From: Granulicella pectinivorans
GTDB lineage: Bacteria; Acidobacteriota; Terriglobia; Terriglobales; Acidobacteriaceae
Assembly: GCF_900114625.1 (NCBI RefSeq)
Contig: NZ_FOZL01000002.1
Coordinates: forward strand, 124,001-188,000
Direction of reading: 5' to 3'
DNA length: 64,000 bases
In this document: in pieces, positions 26,273-34,868 of the stretch
Numbering within the stretch: position 1 is the first letter of the stretch
How the letters are laid out: every line of letters starts with the position of its first letter
Position numbers and translations under genes: made by a program
Notes under the pieces: model-generated
What the model saw: the letters and a program-made list of their open reading frames with translations, nothing else
Database searches by the model: none
What the model was told of the DNA's origin: nothing

Positions 26273-28003
26273 ATGCCTGACGCTACCGCTCCCGTCGCCG
26301 CCCCCATCAAGGAAACCAAAGCCCAGAAGTCCGAGAGGCTGAAGCTCCTGAAGAACCCCTGGGAGAGCTGGGACGAGGTCCGCGGCTACGCCAGGGAAGG
26401 CCGCGATTCCGTCGCGCCCGAGTGGTCCAATCTCTACTTCAAGTGGTGGGGCGTCTACACGCAGGGCGACGGCCTGGGCGTCACCGGCGGCGTCGGCGGC
26501 GAGGGCAAGGCGACCGAGTATTTTATGATGCGCATCGGTCTGCCCAACGGCATTCTGACCAGCGCGCAGACCCGCGTCATCGCCGACCTCACCAAGAAAT
26601 ACGCACGCAACCTCTCCGACATCACCACCCGCCAGAACATCCAGCTCCACTGGCTCACCATCTCCGCGCTCGTCGAGGTCACCGACGCTCTCACCGCCGT
26701 CGGCCTGTCTCCCAAGGGAGCCTGCGGCGACGTCGTCCGTAACGTCACCGGCTGCCCTCTGGCCGGCATCGACGGCCACGAGATGATCGATGGCAGCCCC
26801 CTCGCGCTCGAGATCGCCCAGAAGCTGACCGCGAACCCGGAGTTCTACAACCTGCCGCGCAAGTTCAAGATCACCGTCACCGGCTGCCCGCTCTGGTGCT
26901 CCTACCCGGAGATCAACGACGTCGCCCTCACCGCCATCAAGCGCGTCGTCAACGGCGTCGAAGAGATCGGCTACACCCTCCGCGTCGGCGGCGGCCTCTC
27001 CACAGAGCCGCACATCGCCGTCCGCATCCCCGCCTTTATCCCGCAGGACAAGGCCTATGACGCCGTCGTCGCCGTCGTCCGCATCTTCAAGGCCCAGGAT
27101 GAACTCCGTCAGAGCCGCACCGCCGCCCGCATCAAGTACCTCTTCATGAAGCACGGCTGGACCGCCGAATCCATGCTCGAGGCCATCGAAGCCCAGCTTG
27201 GCTACAAGCTTGATCCCTCGCCACTCGAAGCCGATGTCGTCCCCGACGACGTCTACCGCGACCACATCGGCATCACGCCGCAGTCGCAGACCGGCCTCTC
27301 CGCCGTTGGCGCATCCGTCATGGGCGGCCGCCTCTCCGGCGACCAGCTCCACCAGCTCGCCGACCTCGCCGACAAGTACGGCGACGGCAGCCTCCGAGCC
27401 ACCATCGCGCAGAACATCCTGCTGACCAACATCAAGAACGAGAACGTCCACGCCCTCATCGCCGATCTGAACGCGATGGATCTGCGCGTCGAGGTCTCGC
27501 CCTTCTGGCGCGGTGCCATCGCCTGCACCGGCACCGAGTTCTGCAAGCTCGCCATCGCCGAAACCAAGGCATTCTCCAAGTGGCTCACCGAGGAGATGGA
27601 GGGCCGCATGCCCGGCTTCGATCAGCAGATCAAGCTCCACGTAACCGGCTGCACCAACTCCTGCGGCCAAAGCTGGATCGCGGACATCGGCCTCGAAGGA
27701 AAGAAAATCAAGAAGGACGGCAAGCTCGTCGACGCCTTCTACTTCTGCGTTGGAGGAGCCGTAGGCAAGTATGCCAAGCCCGCCCGCCAGATCGGTTACC
27801 GCGCCGCGGCCACAGACTGCCCCGAGGCCATCGAGCGCCTGCTGAAGGGCTATCTCGCCGTCCGCACCCCCGGCGAAGACCTCCGTGCCTACTTCAACCG
27901 CACCAGCGACGAAGAACTTCGCGCACAGTTGAACGGAGCCCCCGTCACTCCCGTCGAACGCGATATGCCCCCAGCCGGCGGACGCCACGTGGCCGACGCC
28001 TAA
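26273..28003 (+). CDS. Siroheme-dependent nitrite/sulfite reductase (probably sulfite)
   Basis: A 576-residue cytoplasmic reductase that adds six electrons to sulfite (or nitrite). Two sulfite-reductase repeat halves are visible; ligands for the 4Fe-4S-siroheme centre are CTGTEFC (C418, C424) and GCTNSC (C460, C464). The RQNIQLHWL and RNVTGCPLAGID segments are typical of the ferredoxin-dependent NirA/Sir group. The Cys-codon leader argues for sulfite as substrate. The siroheme genes needed for its cofactor lie 2.2 kb downstream. The ATG at 26273 is chosen over 26237 because AAGGA precedes it and the earlier start is inside the terminator hairpin. Confidence 0.92.
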   Translation: MPDATAPVAAPIKETKAQKSERLKLLKNPWESWDEVRGYAREGRDSVAPEWSNLYFKWWGVYTQGDGLGVTGGVGGEGKATEYFMMRIGLPNGILTSAQTRVIADLTKKYARNLSDITTRQNIQLHWLTISALVEVTDALTAVGLSPKGACGDVVRNVTGCPLAGIDGHEMIDGSPLALEIAQKLTANPEFYNLPRKFKITVTGCPLWCSYPEINDVALTAIKRVVNGVEEIGYTLRVGGGLSTEPHIAVRIPAFIPQDKAYDAVVAVVRIFKAQDELRQSRTAARIKYLFMKHGWTAESMLEAIEAQLGYKLDPSPLEADVVPDDVYRDHIGITPQSQTGLSAVGASVMGGRLSGDQLHQLADLADKYGDGSLRATIAQNILLTNIKNENVHALIADLNAMDLRVEVSPFWRGAIACTGTEFCKLAIAETKAFSKWLTEEMEGRMPGFDQQIKLHVTGCTNSCGQSWIADIGLEGKKIKKDGKLVDAFYFCVGGAVGKYAKPARQIGYRAAATDCPEAIERLLKGYLAVRTPGEDLRAYFNRTSDEELRAQLNGAPVTPVERDMPPAGGRHVADA

Positions 28004-28021
28004 AGCATCGTAGGCGGCGCA

Positions 28022-28765
28022 TCAGTGGCCTTCAGAGACCACCCGCGCCGTCTGCACCTTCTCCGGCAGCGTATCCACCGTGTACTTCCCATAGTCGATC
28101 GTCAGCGTAGCCTCACCGCCCACGCGCACATGGCTCACGGTCGTATTCTTCGCCATCAGCCAGAAGATCCCAACCCGCTGATACTCCGAGTCGAAGTCCG
28201 TCCGATTGACCAGCCACGAGGGATTCTTCGCCGGGTGCCCCACCACCCGCATGATCGCGAGGTCATCCTGGCTCACCCAGATACGACCGTCGTAATTAAA
28301 CTTCGAAGGCTCCTTCGGCTTCACGTCAAGAACCCACGCGTTCACTCCGCGAATTGCCTCGCGCCCCACCAGCGTGGCATCGTACTTGTCCGCCGAAACC
28401 ATCATCTGCACCTGGTTTTCGGCCTTGGAGCTCTCCTCTTCACTCTCGATCAGGCGGCGAAGCACCTTGTCGCCAAAGGCCTTGGAACCCGTCTCGCTCG
28501 TCACGGTAAAGTGCTTCACTCCCGGTGCCCGATACTCCGCATGGACCTCCATCCGCGCCGTATGCAGACCGCCCACTCCGCGATATTCAATCCGGTACAC
28601 CCGATCCGAACAATAAGCACCCAGCATTGCCTGGCGCTCACGATTCTTCTTCACGACCTGGGCCAGAATGTCGGCGGCGCGACTGTCCTGCGCGAACGCA
28701 AACTCTCCACAGAGCAGAAGCAGAAGGACCGTGGCCGCGAAGAGATCTCGTGATGTCCGCATCAT
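28022..28765 (-). CDS. Periplasmic outer-membrane lipoprotein-sorting-like protein
   Basis: A 247-residue exported protein: signal peptide MMRTSRDLFAATVLLLLLCGEFAFA, then a beta-rich domain. The GREAIRGVNAWVLDVKPK and NYDGRIWVSQDDLAIMRVVG segments resemble the LolA/LolB-like and RseB N-terminal fold, in which proteins carry or sense lipids or lipoproteins. I cannot assign a specific role. GGGGGG lies seven bases before the ATG at 28765; a longer start at 28822 would bury the signal peptide. It is convergent with the sulfite reductase gene, 18 bases away. A 14-base tandem repeat lies about 75 bases upstream. Confidence 0.7.
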   Translation of the reverse strand: MMRTSRDLFAATVLLLLLCGEFAFAQDSRAADILAQVVKKNRERQAMLGAYCSDRVYRIEYRGVGGLHTARMEVHAEYRAPGVKHFTVTSETGSKAFGDKVLRRLIESEEESSKAENQVQMMVSADKYDATLVGREAIRGVNAWVLDVKPKEPSKFNYDGRIWVSQDDLAIMRVVGHPAKNPSWLVNRTDFDSEYQRVGIFWLMAKNTTVSHVRVGGEATLTIDYGKYTVDTLPEKVQTARVVSEGH

Positions 28766-28839
28766 GCACCCCCCGTTGAGGCCCATTCCATCACCCTGCA
28801 CCGTATGCTGTGCAAAGACCACGTAGAAAGTTGGTCATT

Positions 28840-28867
28840 TCTGCGTGAATGCGTCTGCGTGAATGCG
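28840..28867. repeat. Perfect 14-bp tandem repeat
   Basis: TCTGCGTGAATGCG occurs twice head to tail at 28840-28853 and 28854-28867, in the upstream region of the minus-strand lipoprotein-sorting-like gene. It could be a tandem operator or a slippage duplication. Confidence 0.8.
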
Positions 28868-29021
28868 CCGCCCATCATCCGGCTGGCCGACACTTTACAC
28901 CCCTAAAGGCATCATCGGCAGCGGATCACAACAGATAAGATGCAAAAGGGGAACGGGACCGCTTTAAGGAACGGACAGTTCGTGAACGCGAAGTTGGATG
29001 CCATGAAAGAGCCCTGCGAGG

Positions 29022-29942
29022 CTACAGGCTGTAACGCTCGCCGCTTTTCATGAGCTCTTCGATCTTCGCGACGGTCTCGATACCCCCGCGAGCTCCCACG
29101 CTCATGCAGTTCAGCGCAGCCGCCGCGCAGGCGTAATCCAGGCGCCGCCCCATCTCCCAGTTCTGCAGCAGGCCGTAGATAAAGCCCGCATGGAACACAT
29201 CGCCGGCACCGGTCGTATCCACGACAGGAACCTTGTACGCGGCTGCCCGATGCATCTCTTTTCCATCCCAGGCGACCACACCGCCCTCGCCCAGCGTGGC
29301 CGCCGTCAACCCGCAGCCGAAGCGCGCATGCATCCCCTTCAGCGCTGTCGCAAGATCGGTCTCGCGCATCAGCCGCAACGGAAAGTCCCGGCTCACAATC
29401 AGGAAGTCGATCTTCTCAATCAAAGCCTCAACGCCCGGATAAAGCTCATCCAGATCGGCGACCACAGGTACACCGGCCTCACGAGCCCAGATGGCAGCCT
29501 GCGTCGCCGCCGCGGTATCGTAGCCATCCACATGCAGCGCCCGCGCATTCACAATCCACTCTCGCTTCAACTCGCCCGGCGTCAAGGTCAGCCGCTCATC
29601 GCGACGGCACAGCACCGTCCGTTCACCACCCGTGTCCACGATGATCAGCGACTGTGCGCTGGCCCCGCCCGGCACCGTCACAATCCGGGTCTGCACACCA
29701 GCCGCCTTGAACGCCTCACGATGCAGCGCGGCAGCGACATCTTCGCCCAGCTTCCCCACATAGCGGGTCTTCAACCCCCACTGCTGGCACGCCACAACCG
29801 TCGAAGCCACCTGACCGCCCGGGAGCACTTCGGCCCCGCTATACTCCGTCTTCGAACCGCGAAGAGGAAAATCCTTCAGCGCAATCACGGTATCTGTTGC
29901 ATTCAGTCCAACACCGACGAGATCGATCACTTCTTCCTGCAT
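29022..29942 (-). CDS. PfkB-family sugar kinase
   Basis: A 306-residue ribokinase-fold kinase. The N-terminal signature GGQVASTVVACQQWGLKTRYVGKLG and the C-terminal signature DTTGAGDVFHAGFIYGLL with the catalytic Asp are intact. Members phosphorylate ribose, fructose, sulfofructose, adenosine and similar substrates; the substrate here cannot be read from the sequence. A TACACT box six bases before the ATG at 29942 and no free ribosome site suggest a leaderless transcript. Neighbouring genes (siroheme, sulfite reductase) give no sugar pathway. Confidence 0.9.
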   Translation of the reverse strand: MQEEVIDLVGVGLNATDTVIALKDFPLRGSKTEYSGAEVLPGGQVASTVVACQQWGLKTRYVGKLGEDVAAALHREAFKAAGVQTRIVTVPGGASAQSLIIVDTGGERTVLCRRDERLTLTPGELKREWIVNARALHVDGYDTAAATQAAIWAREAGVPVVADLDELYPGVEALIEKIDFLIVSRDFPLRLMRETDLATALKGMHARFGCGLTAATLGEGGVVAWDGKEMHRAAAYKVPVVDTTGAGDVFHAGFIYGLLQNWEMGRRLDYACAAAALNCMSVGARGGIETVAKIEELMKSGERYSL

Positions 29943-29948
29943 AGCTCC

Positions 29949-29954
29949 AGTGTA
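29949..29954 (-). promoter_or_regulatory. Putative -10 box (TACACT) of the PfkB gene
   Basis: TACACT on the minus strand with a 6-base spacer (GGAGCT) to the ATG at 29942; TTACGA stands 17 bases upstream as a possible -35. Confidence 0.5.
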
Positions 29955-30042
29955 AACCTCCCAACACGCCTCGTAAGCTCTTCTATCGCTCCTCGCGAGC
30001 GCCAGACTCTATACTGAAAGAGAGTAGGAGGCTTGACAAAAC

Positions 30043-30108
30043 ATGCCTCCGGAAAGCCCCTGTTTCACGTCGCCCCTCCGTCTTCTGCAGACCGAAGTCC
30101 AGAACTAA
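30043..30108 (+). CDS. Possible short upstream ORF before siroheme synthase
   Basis: ATG at 30043 opens a 21-codon frame (MPPESPCFTS...) ending in TAA. A strong TAGGAGG ribosome site lies 11-12 bases before it and a TATACT -10 box at 30010-30015. It holds one cysteine codon. The frame ends 67 bases before the siroheme synthase start. It may be a regulatory leader like the one before the sulfite reductase, but one Cys codon is weak evidence. Confidence 0.3.
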   Translation: MPPESPCFTSPLRLLQTEVQN

Positions 30109-30175
30109 AGATCATCTTTTGAAGACTTTAGGCTGAAAGTAGGGGTGTGGGGGGTCTCTACCCAAAAAGGACTTC

Positions 30176-30811
30176 ATGGATCTCTTTCCCATCTTCCTCA
30201 AGCTGACCGGCCGGCCCTGCATCGTCATCGGCGCAGGAAATCTTGCTGAGTCGAAAATCGAGTCGCTCCGCGCCGCGCACGCAGCCGTCACAGTCATTGC
30301 CCCCGAGGCCCGCCCATCGATCGTCGAGCTCGCCCAGGCCGGCGAAATCACCTGGCTCCGGCGCGAGTACGCACCCGGCGATATCGCCGACGGCACCTTC
30401 CTCGTCGTCACCGCAACCGACGTCGGCGCAGTCAACCGCGCGGTCTATCTCGAGGCCACCGGCAAGAACATCATCTGCAACGCCGTCGACGACCCGCCAT
30501 TCTGCGACTTCTACTTCCCCTCCGTCGTGCGGCGCGGCGACCTCCAGATCGCCATCTCCACCGCCGGTGCCTCCCCGGCGCTCGCCCAGCGCCTCCGCAA
30601 GGAGATCAACGCGCAGCTCCCCCTCGACACCGGCGACTGGCTCACCGATCTCGGCAATCTCCGCCGTGAGGTCACCCAGATGGAGCCGCTAAACGACGAG
30701 CGCAAGCTTCTCCTCCATCAACTTGCCCAGCGCGAGGTCTGCGGATACGACGGCTGCCCCTCCCGCCAACTCGCCCGTCAACACGCCCTCACCAACCCCA
30801 AGCATGACTAA
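30176..30811 (+). CDS. Siroheme synthase (precorrin-2 dehydrogenase/ferrochelatase, Met8/CysG-N type)
   Basis: A 211-residue enzyme that oxidises precorrin-2 to sirohydrochlorin with NAD and is expected to insert iron to give siroheme, the cofactor of the sulfite reductase encoded upstream. The Rossmann motif CIVIGAGNLAESKIESL, the VVTATDVGAVNRAVY segment, the CNAVDDPPFCDFYFPSVVRRGDLQIAISTAGASPALA-type dimer core and the length match CysG N-terminal/Met8 proteins. GGA lies before the ATG at 30176. Its stop overlaps the next gene's start (ATGACTAA), so both are translated together. Confidence 0.92.
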   Translation: MDLFPIFLKLTGRPCIVIGAGNLAESKIESLRAAHAAVTVIAPEARPSIVELAQAGEITWLRREYAPGDIADGTFLVVTATDVGAVNRAVYLEATGKNIICNAVDDPPFCDFYFPSVVRRGDLQIAISTAGASPALAQRLRKEINAQLPLDTGDWLTDLGNLRREVTQMEPLNDERKLLLHQLAQREVCGYDGCPSRQLARQHALTNPKHD

Positions 30812-31532
30812 TCCAGCCGCACAATCCGGAACCGTCTATCTCGCCGGCGCTGGCCCGGGCGATCCCGCACTCCTGACGCTCCGTGTCCTGAAGCTCCTCG
30901 AAACCGCGACCACCATCCTCCACGACGACCTCGTCTCCCCGGAGATCCTGGCCCTCGCGAACCCCTCAGCCGAACTCGTCTCTGTCGGCAAGCGCTGCGG
31001 CCAGCCCCGCGTTACACAGCCCGAAATTCACGCCATGATGATCGCCGCCGCCCGCGACAGCCAGTCGGTGCTGCGCCTCAAATCCGGCGATCCACTCATC
31101 TTCGGCCGTGCCAGCGAGGAGCTCGAAGCACTCCGCGACGCCAACATCCCCGTGGAGATCGTCCCCGGCATCACCACCGCCTTCGCCGCCGCCGCCCAGC
31201 TTCTCACGCCACTCACCGATCGCGCCGCCGCCAGCCGCCTCATCCTCGCCACTGGCCACCACAAGGCAGGTCACCAGACACCCATCTGGACCGGCTCTCT
31301 TCCCGCCGAGGCGACCCTCGCCCTCTACATGCCCGGCCGCCACTTCCGCGCACTCGCCGACGACCTCATCGCCACCGGCGTCGATCCCGATACCCCCGTC
31401 GCCGCCATCTCCCGCGCCACCACACCCCATCAACAGACGCACGTCTCGACCCTCGCCTCCCTCCTGGACGAGCACGTAGGTCCGGCCCCCGTGTTACTTC
31501 TCGTCGGTCACGCCATCAAAATCCAATCCTGA
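30804..31532 (+). CDS. cobA: Uroporphyrinogen-III C-methyltransferase (SUMT)
   Basis: A 242-residue SAM-dependent tetrapyrrole methylase that methylates uroporphyrinogen III twice to give precorrin-2, the substrate of the preceding gene product. Motifs: VYLAGAGPGDPALLTLR near the N-terminus, VLRLKSGDPLIFGRASEE in the middle and EIVPGITTAFAAAA. The ATG at 30804 overlaps the siroheme synthase stop by eight bases; the frame is open upstream but that part is a shadow of the previous gene. With Met8-like activity in the neighbour, the pair equals a split CysG and supplies siroheme. Confidence 0.93.
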   Translation: MTNPAAQSGTVYLAGAGPGDPALLTLRVLKLLETATTILHDDLVSPEILALANPSAELVSVGKRCGQPRVTQPEIHAMMIAAARDSQSVLRLKSGDPLIFGRASEELEALRDANIPVEIVPGITTAFAAAAQLLTPLTDRAAASRLILATGHHKAGHQTPIWTGSLPAEATLALYMPGRHFRALADDLIATGVDPDTPVAAISRATTPHQQTHVSTLASLLDEHVGPAPVLLLVGHAIKIQS

Positions 31533-31657
31533 CCAAATCGAGCGAACTTTCGTTCACATCACCAAACCCCACCACAATCAGGCCTATGTCCTGCGAGGTC
31601 AAAGGCATACGCTCGGATGAGTTGAATCATCTGTCCTCCCCAGGAGACCCTGCATCC

Positions 31658-32287
31658 ATGGCAGCCGCTACACCCGCACTCACCAAACGACTCTTCGAAC
31701 CGGCCCTCGAACAATCCGTCGATCCCTTTGCCCTCTTTCGGCACTGGCTTGACGCCGCAACAGAGACCGAGCCGAACGACCCCAACGCCATGGCGCTCGC
31801 CACCTCCACCCCCGAAGGTCATCCCAACGTCCGCATGGTCTTGATGAAGCGCCTCGACGAACGCGGCTTCTCCTTCTACACCAACGGCCAGAGCCAAAAG
31901 GGCGAAGAACTCACGGCGAATCCCTACGCCTCCGCCTGCTTCCACTGGAAGACGCAGAGGCGCCAGGTGCGCATACAGGGTCCAGTGCTGCAACTCCCCG
32001 CAGCCGACGCCGACCAGTACTTCCACTCCCGCTCGCGTGGCAGCCAGATCGCCGCCGTTGCCAGCTACCAGAGCCACCCCCTCCTCAGCCGCGAGGCCCT
32101 TGAAGTCGCGGCCGAGGCTCTCGCCCACCAGTTCCCCGGCGAAATCCCCCGCCCCCCACAGTGGCTCGGCTTCCTCATACAGCCTCAACGCATCGAGTTC
32201 TGGCAGGACGGCCGCGACCGTCTGCACGACCGCATGCTCTTTACCCGCGATGGCGACGCTTGGGTGAGGACGAGACTTTATCCGTAG
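31658..32287 (+). CDS. pdxH: Pyridoxamine 5'-phosphate oxidase
   Basis: A 209-residue FMN enzyme that oxidises pyridoxine or pyridoxamine 5'-phosphate to pyridoxal 5'-phosphate. Characteristic segments: DPFALFRHWLDAA, PNVRMVLMKRLDERGFSFYTN (FMN site), FHWKTQRRQVRIQG, SRGSQIAAVASYQS and the C-terminal WQDGRDRLHDRMLF with RLYP at the very end. Length is typical. AGGAGA lies about ten bases before the ATG at 31658; earlier starts add unrelated residues. It lies 125 bases after cobA on the same strand. Confidence 0.95.
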   Translation: MAAATPALTKRLFEPALEQSVDPFALFRHWLDAATETEPNDPNAMALATSTPEGHPNVRMVLMKRLDERGFSFYTNGQSQKGEELTANPYASACFHWKTQRRQVRIQGPVLQLPAADADQYFHSRSRGSQIAAVASYQSHPLLSREALEVAAEALAHQFPGEIPRPPQWLGFLIQPQRIEFWQDGRDRLHDRMLFTRDGDAWVRTRLYP

Positions 32288-32303
32288 TGATATCCTCCTC
32301 CCG

Positions 32304-33272
32304 ATGAAAAACCCAATCTTTCTCGGCTTCCTGATGCTTCCGCTCGCGCTCCCCGCGCAGCACCTCCTCGTCGCCAACCAGAAGGACCACACGCTCTCGG
32401 TCATCGACCCCGCGACGAACAAGCAGATCCAGGCCATCGACGTCCACGGCGTCACCGGCCATGAGGTCATCGCCAGCCCCGACGGCAAGACCGCCATCGT
32501 ACCCATCTACGGCAGTTCCGGCGTCGGTAAACCCGGCACCGACGGCAACTCCATCGACATCATCGATATCGCCAGCGGCAAAATCGTCCACACGATCGAG
32601 TTTCCCCACGGCGTCCGTCCGCACATGCCCCTATTCGATCCCACCGGCAGAACGCTCTATGTCTCCACCGAGCTTGACAAGGCCGTCACTGCCATCGACC
32701 CGAAGACCTGGAAGCCCATCGCGACCCTGCCCACCGGGCAGGAGCAGTCGCACATGTTCATCGTCTCCCACAGCGGCAAGCGCATGTACACGGCCAACGT
32801 AGGCCCGGGCAACGTCACGGTCATCGATATCCCCACCCGCAAGATCGTCACGACCATCCCCATCTCCGGCAACACGCAGCGCATCTCCATCTCAAACGAC
32901 GACAAGTGGGTCTTCACGTCGGATCAGACGAAGCCGCAACTCGCCGTCATCGACACCGCGACAAACACGATCAGGCAGTGGGTTCCACTCGCTGGCCTCG
33001 GCTACGGAACAGCCCCGACGAAAGATGGGAAGTACCTCATCATCACCCTGCGCGACAAAAACAAGGTTGCCGTCCTCGACCTCAAGACCATGGCCATCGT
33101 CAAGACGCTCGACATGCCCGGAGCCCCGCAGGAGGTCGTCGTGCGACCCGACGGAAAGATGGCCTACGTCTCGTGCCTCAAGCAGGTAGCGGTCATCGAC
33201 ACAACGAGCTGGACGGTCCCCACCAGCATCGAAGCCGGCAACGGCGCAGACGGACTCGCCTGGGCGAAGTAG
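32304..33272 (+). CDS. Secreted YVTN-type beta-propeller protein
   Basis: A 322-residue exported protein with a short signal peptide (MKNPIFLGFLMLPLALPA) and six or seven repeats of about 43 residues carrying the YVTN-family pattern, for example TLSVIDPATNKQIQ, NVTVIDIPTRKIVTTIPI and KVAVLDLKTMAIVKTLDM. Such seven-bladed propellers occur in surface-layer and cytochrome D1-like proteins and usually bind partners rather than catalyse. No heme motif (CxxCH) is present. It follows pdxH after 16 bases, so the two may share a transcript although no functional link is obvious. Confidence 0.82.
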   Translation: MKNPIFLGFLMLPLALPAQHLLVANQKDHTLSVIDPATNKQIQAIDVHGVTGHEVIASPDGKTAIVPIYGSSGVGKPGTDGNSIDIIDIASGKIVHTIEFPHGVRPHMPLFDPTGRTLYVSTELDKAVTAIDPKTWKPIATLPTGQEQSHMFIVSHSGKRMYTANVGPGNVTVIDIPTRKIVTTIPISGNTQRISISNDDKWVFTSDQTKPQLAVIDTATNTIRQWVPLAGLGYGTAPTKDGKYLIITLRDKNKVAVLDLKTMAIVKTLDMPGAPQEVVVRPDGKMAYVSCLKQVAVIDTTSWTVPTSIEAGNGADGLAWAK

Positions 33273-33278
33273 CCGTGG

Positions 33279-34796
33279 TCAGGCGGGAGCCACCTCGCCC
33301 CCGCCTGCATCGTCCAGTCGAGAGACGAGACTCGCAGCCGCCTCCACACGGTCCCGCCCCAGCCGCTTGGCCCGATACAACGCCCGGTCCGCGGCCTCCA
33401 CGAGCGACAGCACCGACTGCCCACGCACCGGCACCGCCGTGGCATATCCCAGGCTCACCGTCAGCACCTGCCCCGCCGGCGACTCATGCAGCAAAGCCGC
33501 CTCGCGGATGGCGCGGCGCACCTGCTCTGCAATCTGCGAGGCTCCCTGCTCCGTCGTATGCGGAAGCACCATCGCGAACTCCTCACCACCAAAACGCGCC
33601 AGCAGATCCCCCGGACGCTGGAGGCTGCGTCCGGCAATCTCTGCGACCAGCCGTAACGCTTCATCCCCGGCGATGTGCCCGTAAAGGTCGTTGTAGCTCT
33701 TGAAGCGGTCCACATCCATCAACACGATGGACAAGCTCGAACAATCCCGGACCGCCCTCTGCCACTCATCTTCCAGCACCTCATCCAGACGCCGGCGATT
33801 GGCGATACGCGTCGTCGGATCCAGCCGCGCCACTCCCTCCAGCGTCTCCAGCGCGTCGTACAACTTGCCCCGTGCGGCCTCTTCTATGGCAGCCGACCGC
33901 TTCAGGTCGCCAAGCACCAGCCCAACAACATCGACACTCAGAACGGCCGTCGCAAGAAAGAGCTGAAGGATCAGGATCCTGCCTTCAAGCGTCGACCCCT
34001 CGGTCTGCGCCATCACGCCGTGCCCAGCCACGGTAAAGGCGCTCCCGATCGCAGCGACCACGCACGCACCCAGAGCCCCTCCGCTCACCCCCAGTTCGAC
34101 CACAAGGAAGACCAGCGGCGGAAACAGAAGGAACAGCAACGGAAACTGTCCCCGCGAAAAGATCCCCAGAGTCGTCGCGCCAAGGAACCCCAGGTAAAGC
34201 AGCGTCTTGACAATGCGATGCGGCGCAAACAGCGCCTTGGTCTCGCGTCGGGCCAGCCCAAGCAGAAGAGGCGTGACGATCGCCATGCCCAGCGCGCTCG
34301 GCGGAAACCACCGCAGCGCCGTCATCAAGTTCGAGCCCTCGAGCAGGTACAGGATCAAACCGGCCAGCGCCGACGCCATCAAGGGGCCCAGCAGCACAGC
34401 GAAGCACACGAACCGCAGCAGACGCCCCCGGTCCGTCAGATCGAACCGTCCTTCCAACTCGATCGGCATGCGCCACTGCACCGCGAAGATCGCGAAGGTG
34501 GCCTCACTGGTATCGCACAACGACAGCAGCACAACCTGGCTCAGAGGATCGCGCATCAAGAGGTGCGCCAGCACATTGCCGAGATACCCCGCGGCGATCA
34601 AGGCCCAGCGATCGCGGTGGCGGTTCAGCAGGACGATCGCAAGCAGGACCGCATTGGCCCACCACACCGCGGGCACGTGTCCCGCGCCACGTCCGAGCAC
34701 AAGACCGACCCAGGCGGTCGTGGCAACCGCGGCGATAGTCAGCAGGCAGAGTCCAGCGATGCCCCAGCGACCTCTCTCACGAATCCCCGCATGCAC
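33279..34796 (-). CDS. MASE1-GGDEF diguanylate cyclase
   Basis: A membrane diguanylate cyclase of about 505 residues. The N-terminal 280 residues hold about eight membrane segments of MASE1 type (WWANAVLLAIVLL, RWFPPSALGMAIVTPLLL), a sensor domain common in GGDEF proteins. A GGDEF domain follows with GGEEF at residues 403-407 and an intact inhibitory site RPGD (394-397) exactly five residues before it, so product inhibition by c-di-GMP is expected. The start is uncertain: GTG at 34796, with TTG at 34802 or 34832 as alternatives. Its stop lies six bases from the convergent propeller gene. Confidence 0.85.
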   Translation of the reverse strand: MHAGIRERGRWGIAGLCLLTIAAVATTAWVGLVLGRGAGHVPAVWWANAVLLAIVLLNRHRDRWALIAAGYLGNVLAHLLMRDPLSQVVLLSLCDTSEATFAIFAVQWRMPIELEGRFDLTDRGRLLRFVCFAVLLGPLMASALAGLILYLLEGSNLMTALRWFPPSALGMAIVTPLLLGLARRETKALFAPHRIVKTLLYLGFLGATTLGIFSRGQFPLLFLLFPPLVFLVVELGVSGGALGACVVAAIGSAFTVAGHGVMAQTEGSTLEGRILILQLFLATAVLSVDVVGLVLGDLKRSAAIEEAARGKLYDALETLEGVARLDPTTRIANRRRLDEVLEDEWQRAVRDCSSLSIVLMDVDRFKSYNDLYGHIAGDEALRLVAEIAGRSLQRPGDLLARFGGEEFAMVLPHTTEQGASQIAEQVRRAIREAALLHESPAGQVLTVSLGYATAVPVRGQSVLSLVEAADRALYRAKRLGRDRVEAAASLVSRLDDAGGGEVAPA

Positions 34797-34868
34797 GTCC
34801 AACAGCCCGCCCCCAAATCTGCAACCAAGCAAGTATCCCGCATCCTCGCGGGAAACCGGAGAGAAAAA

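Noticed and set aside
26261..27988. Minus-strand frame of 575 codons across the sulfite reductase
   Set aside because: Shadow with Gly/Val/Asp/Ala-only composition; the plus strand carries all conserved motifs.
28940..29053. Short plus-strand frame overlapping the end of the PfkB gene
   Set aside because: No ribosome site, no recognisable sequence, and it overlaps a conserved gene end in antisense.
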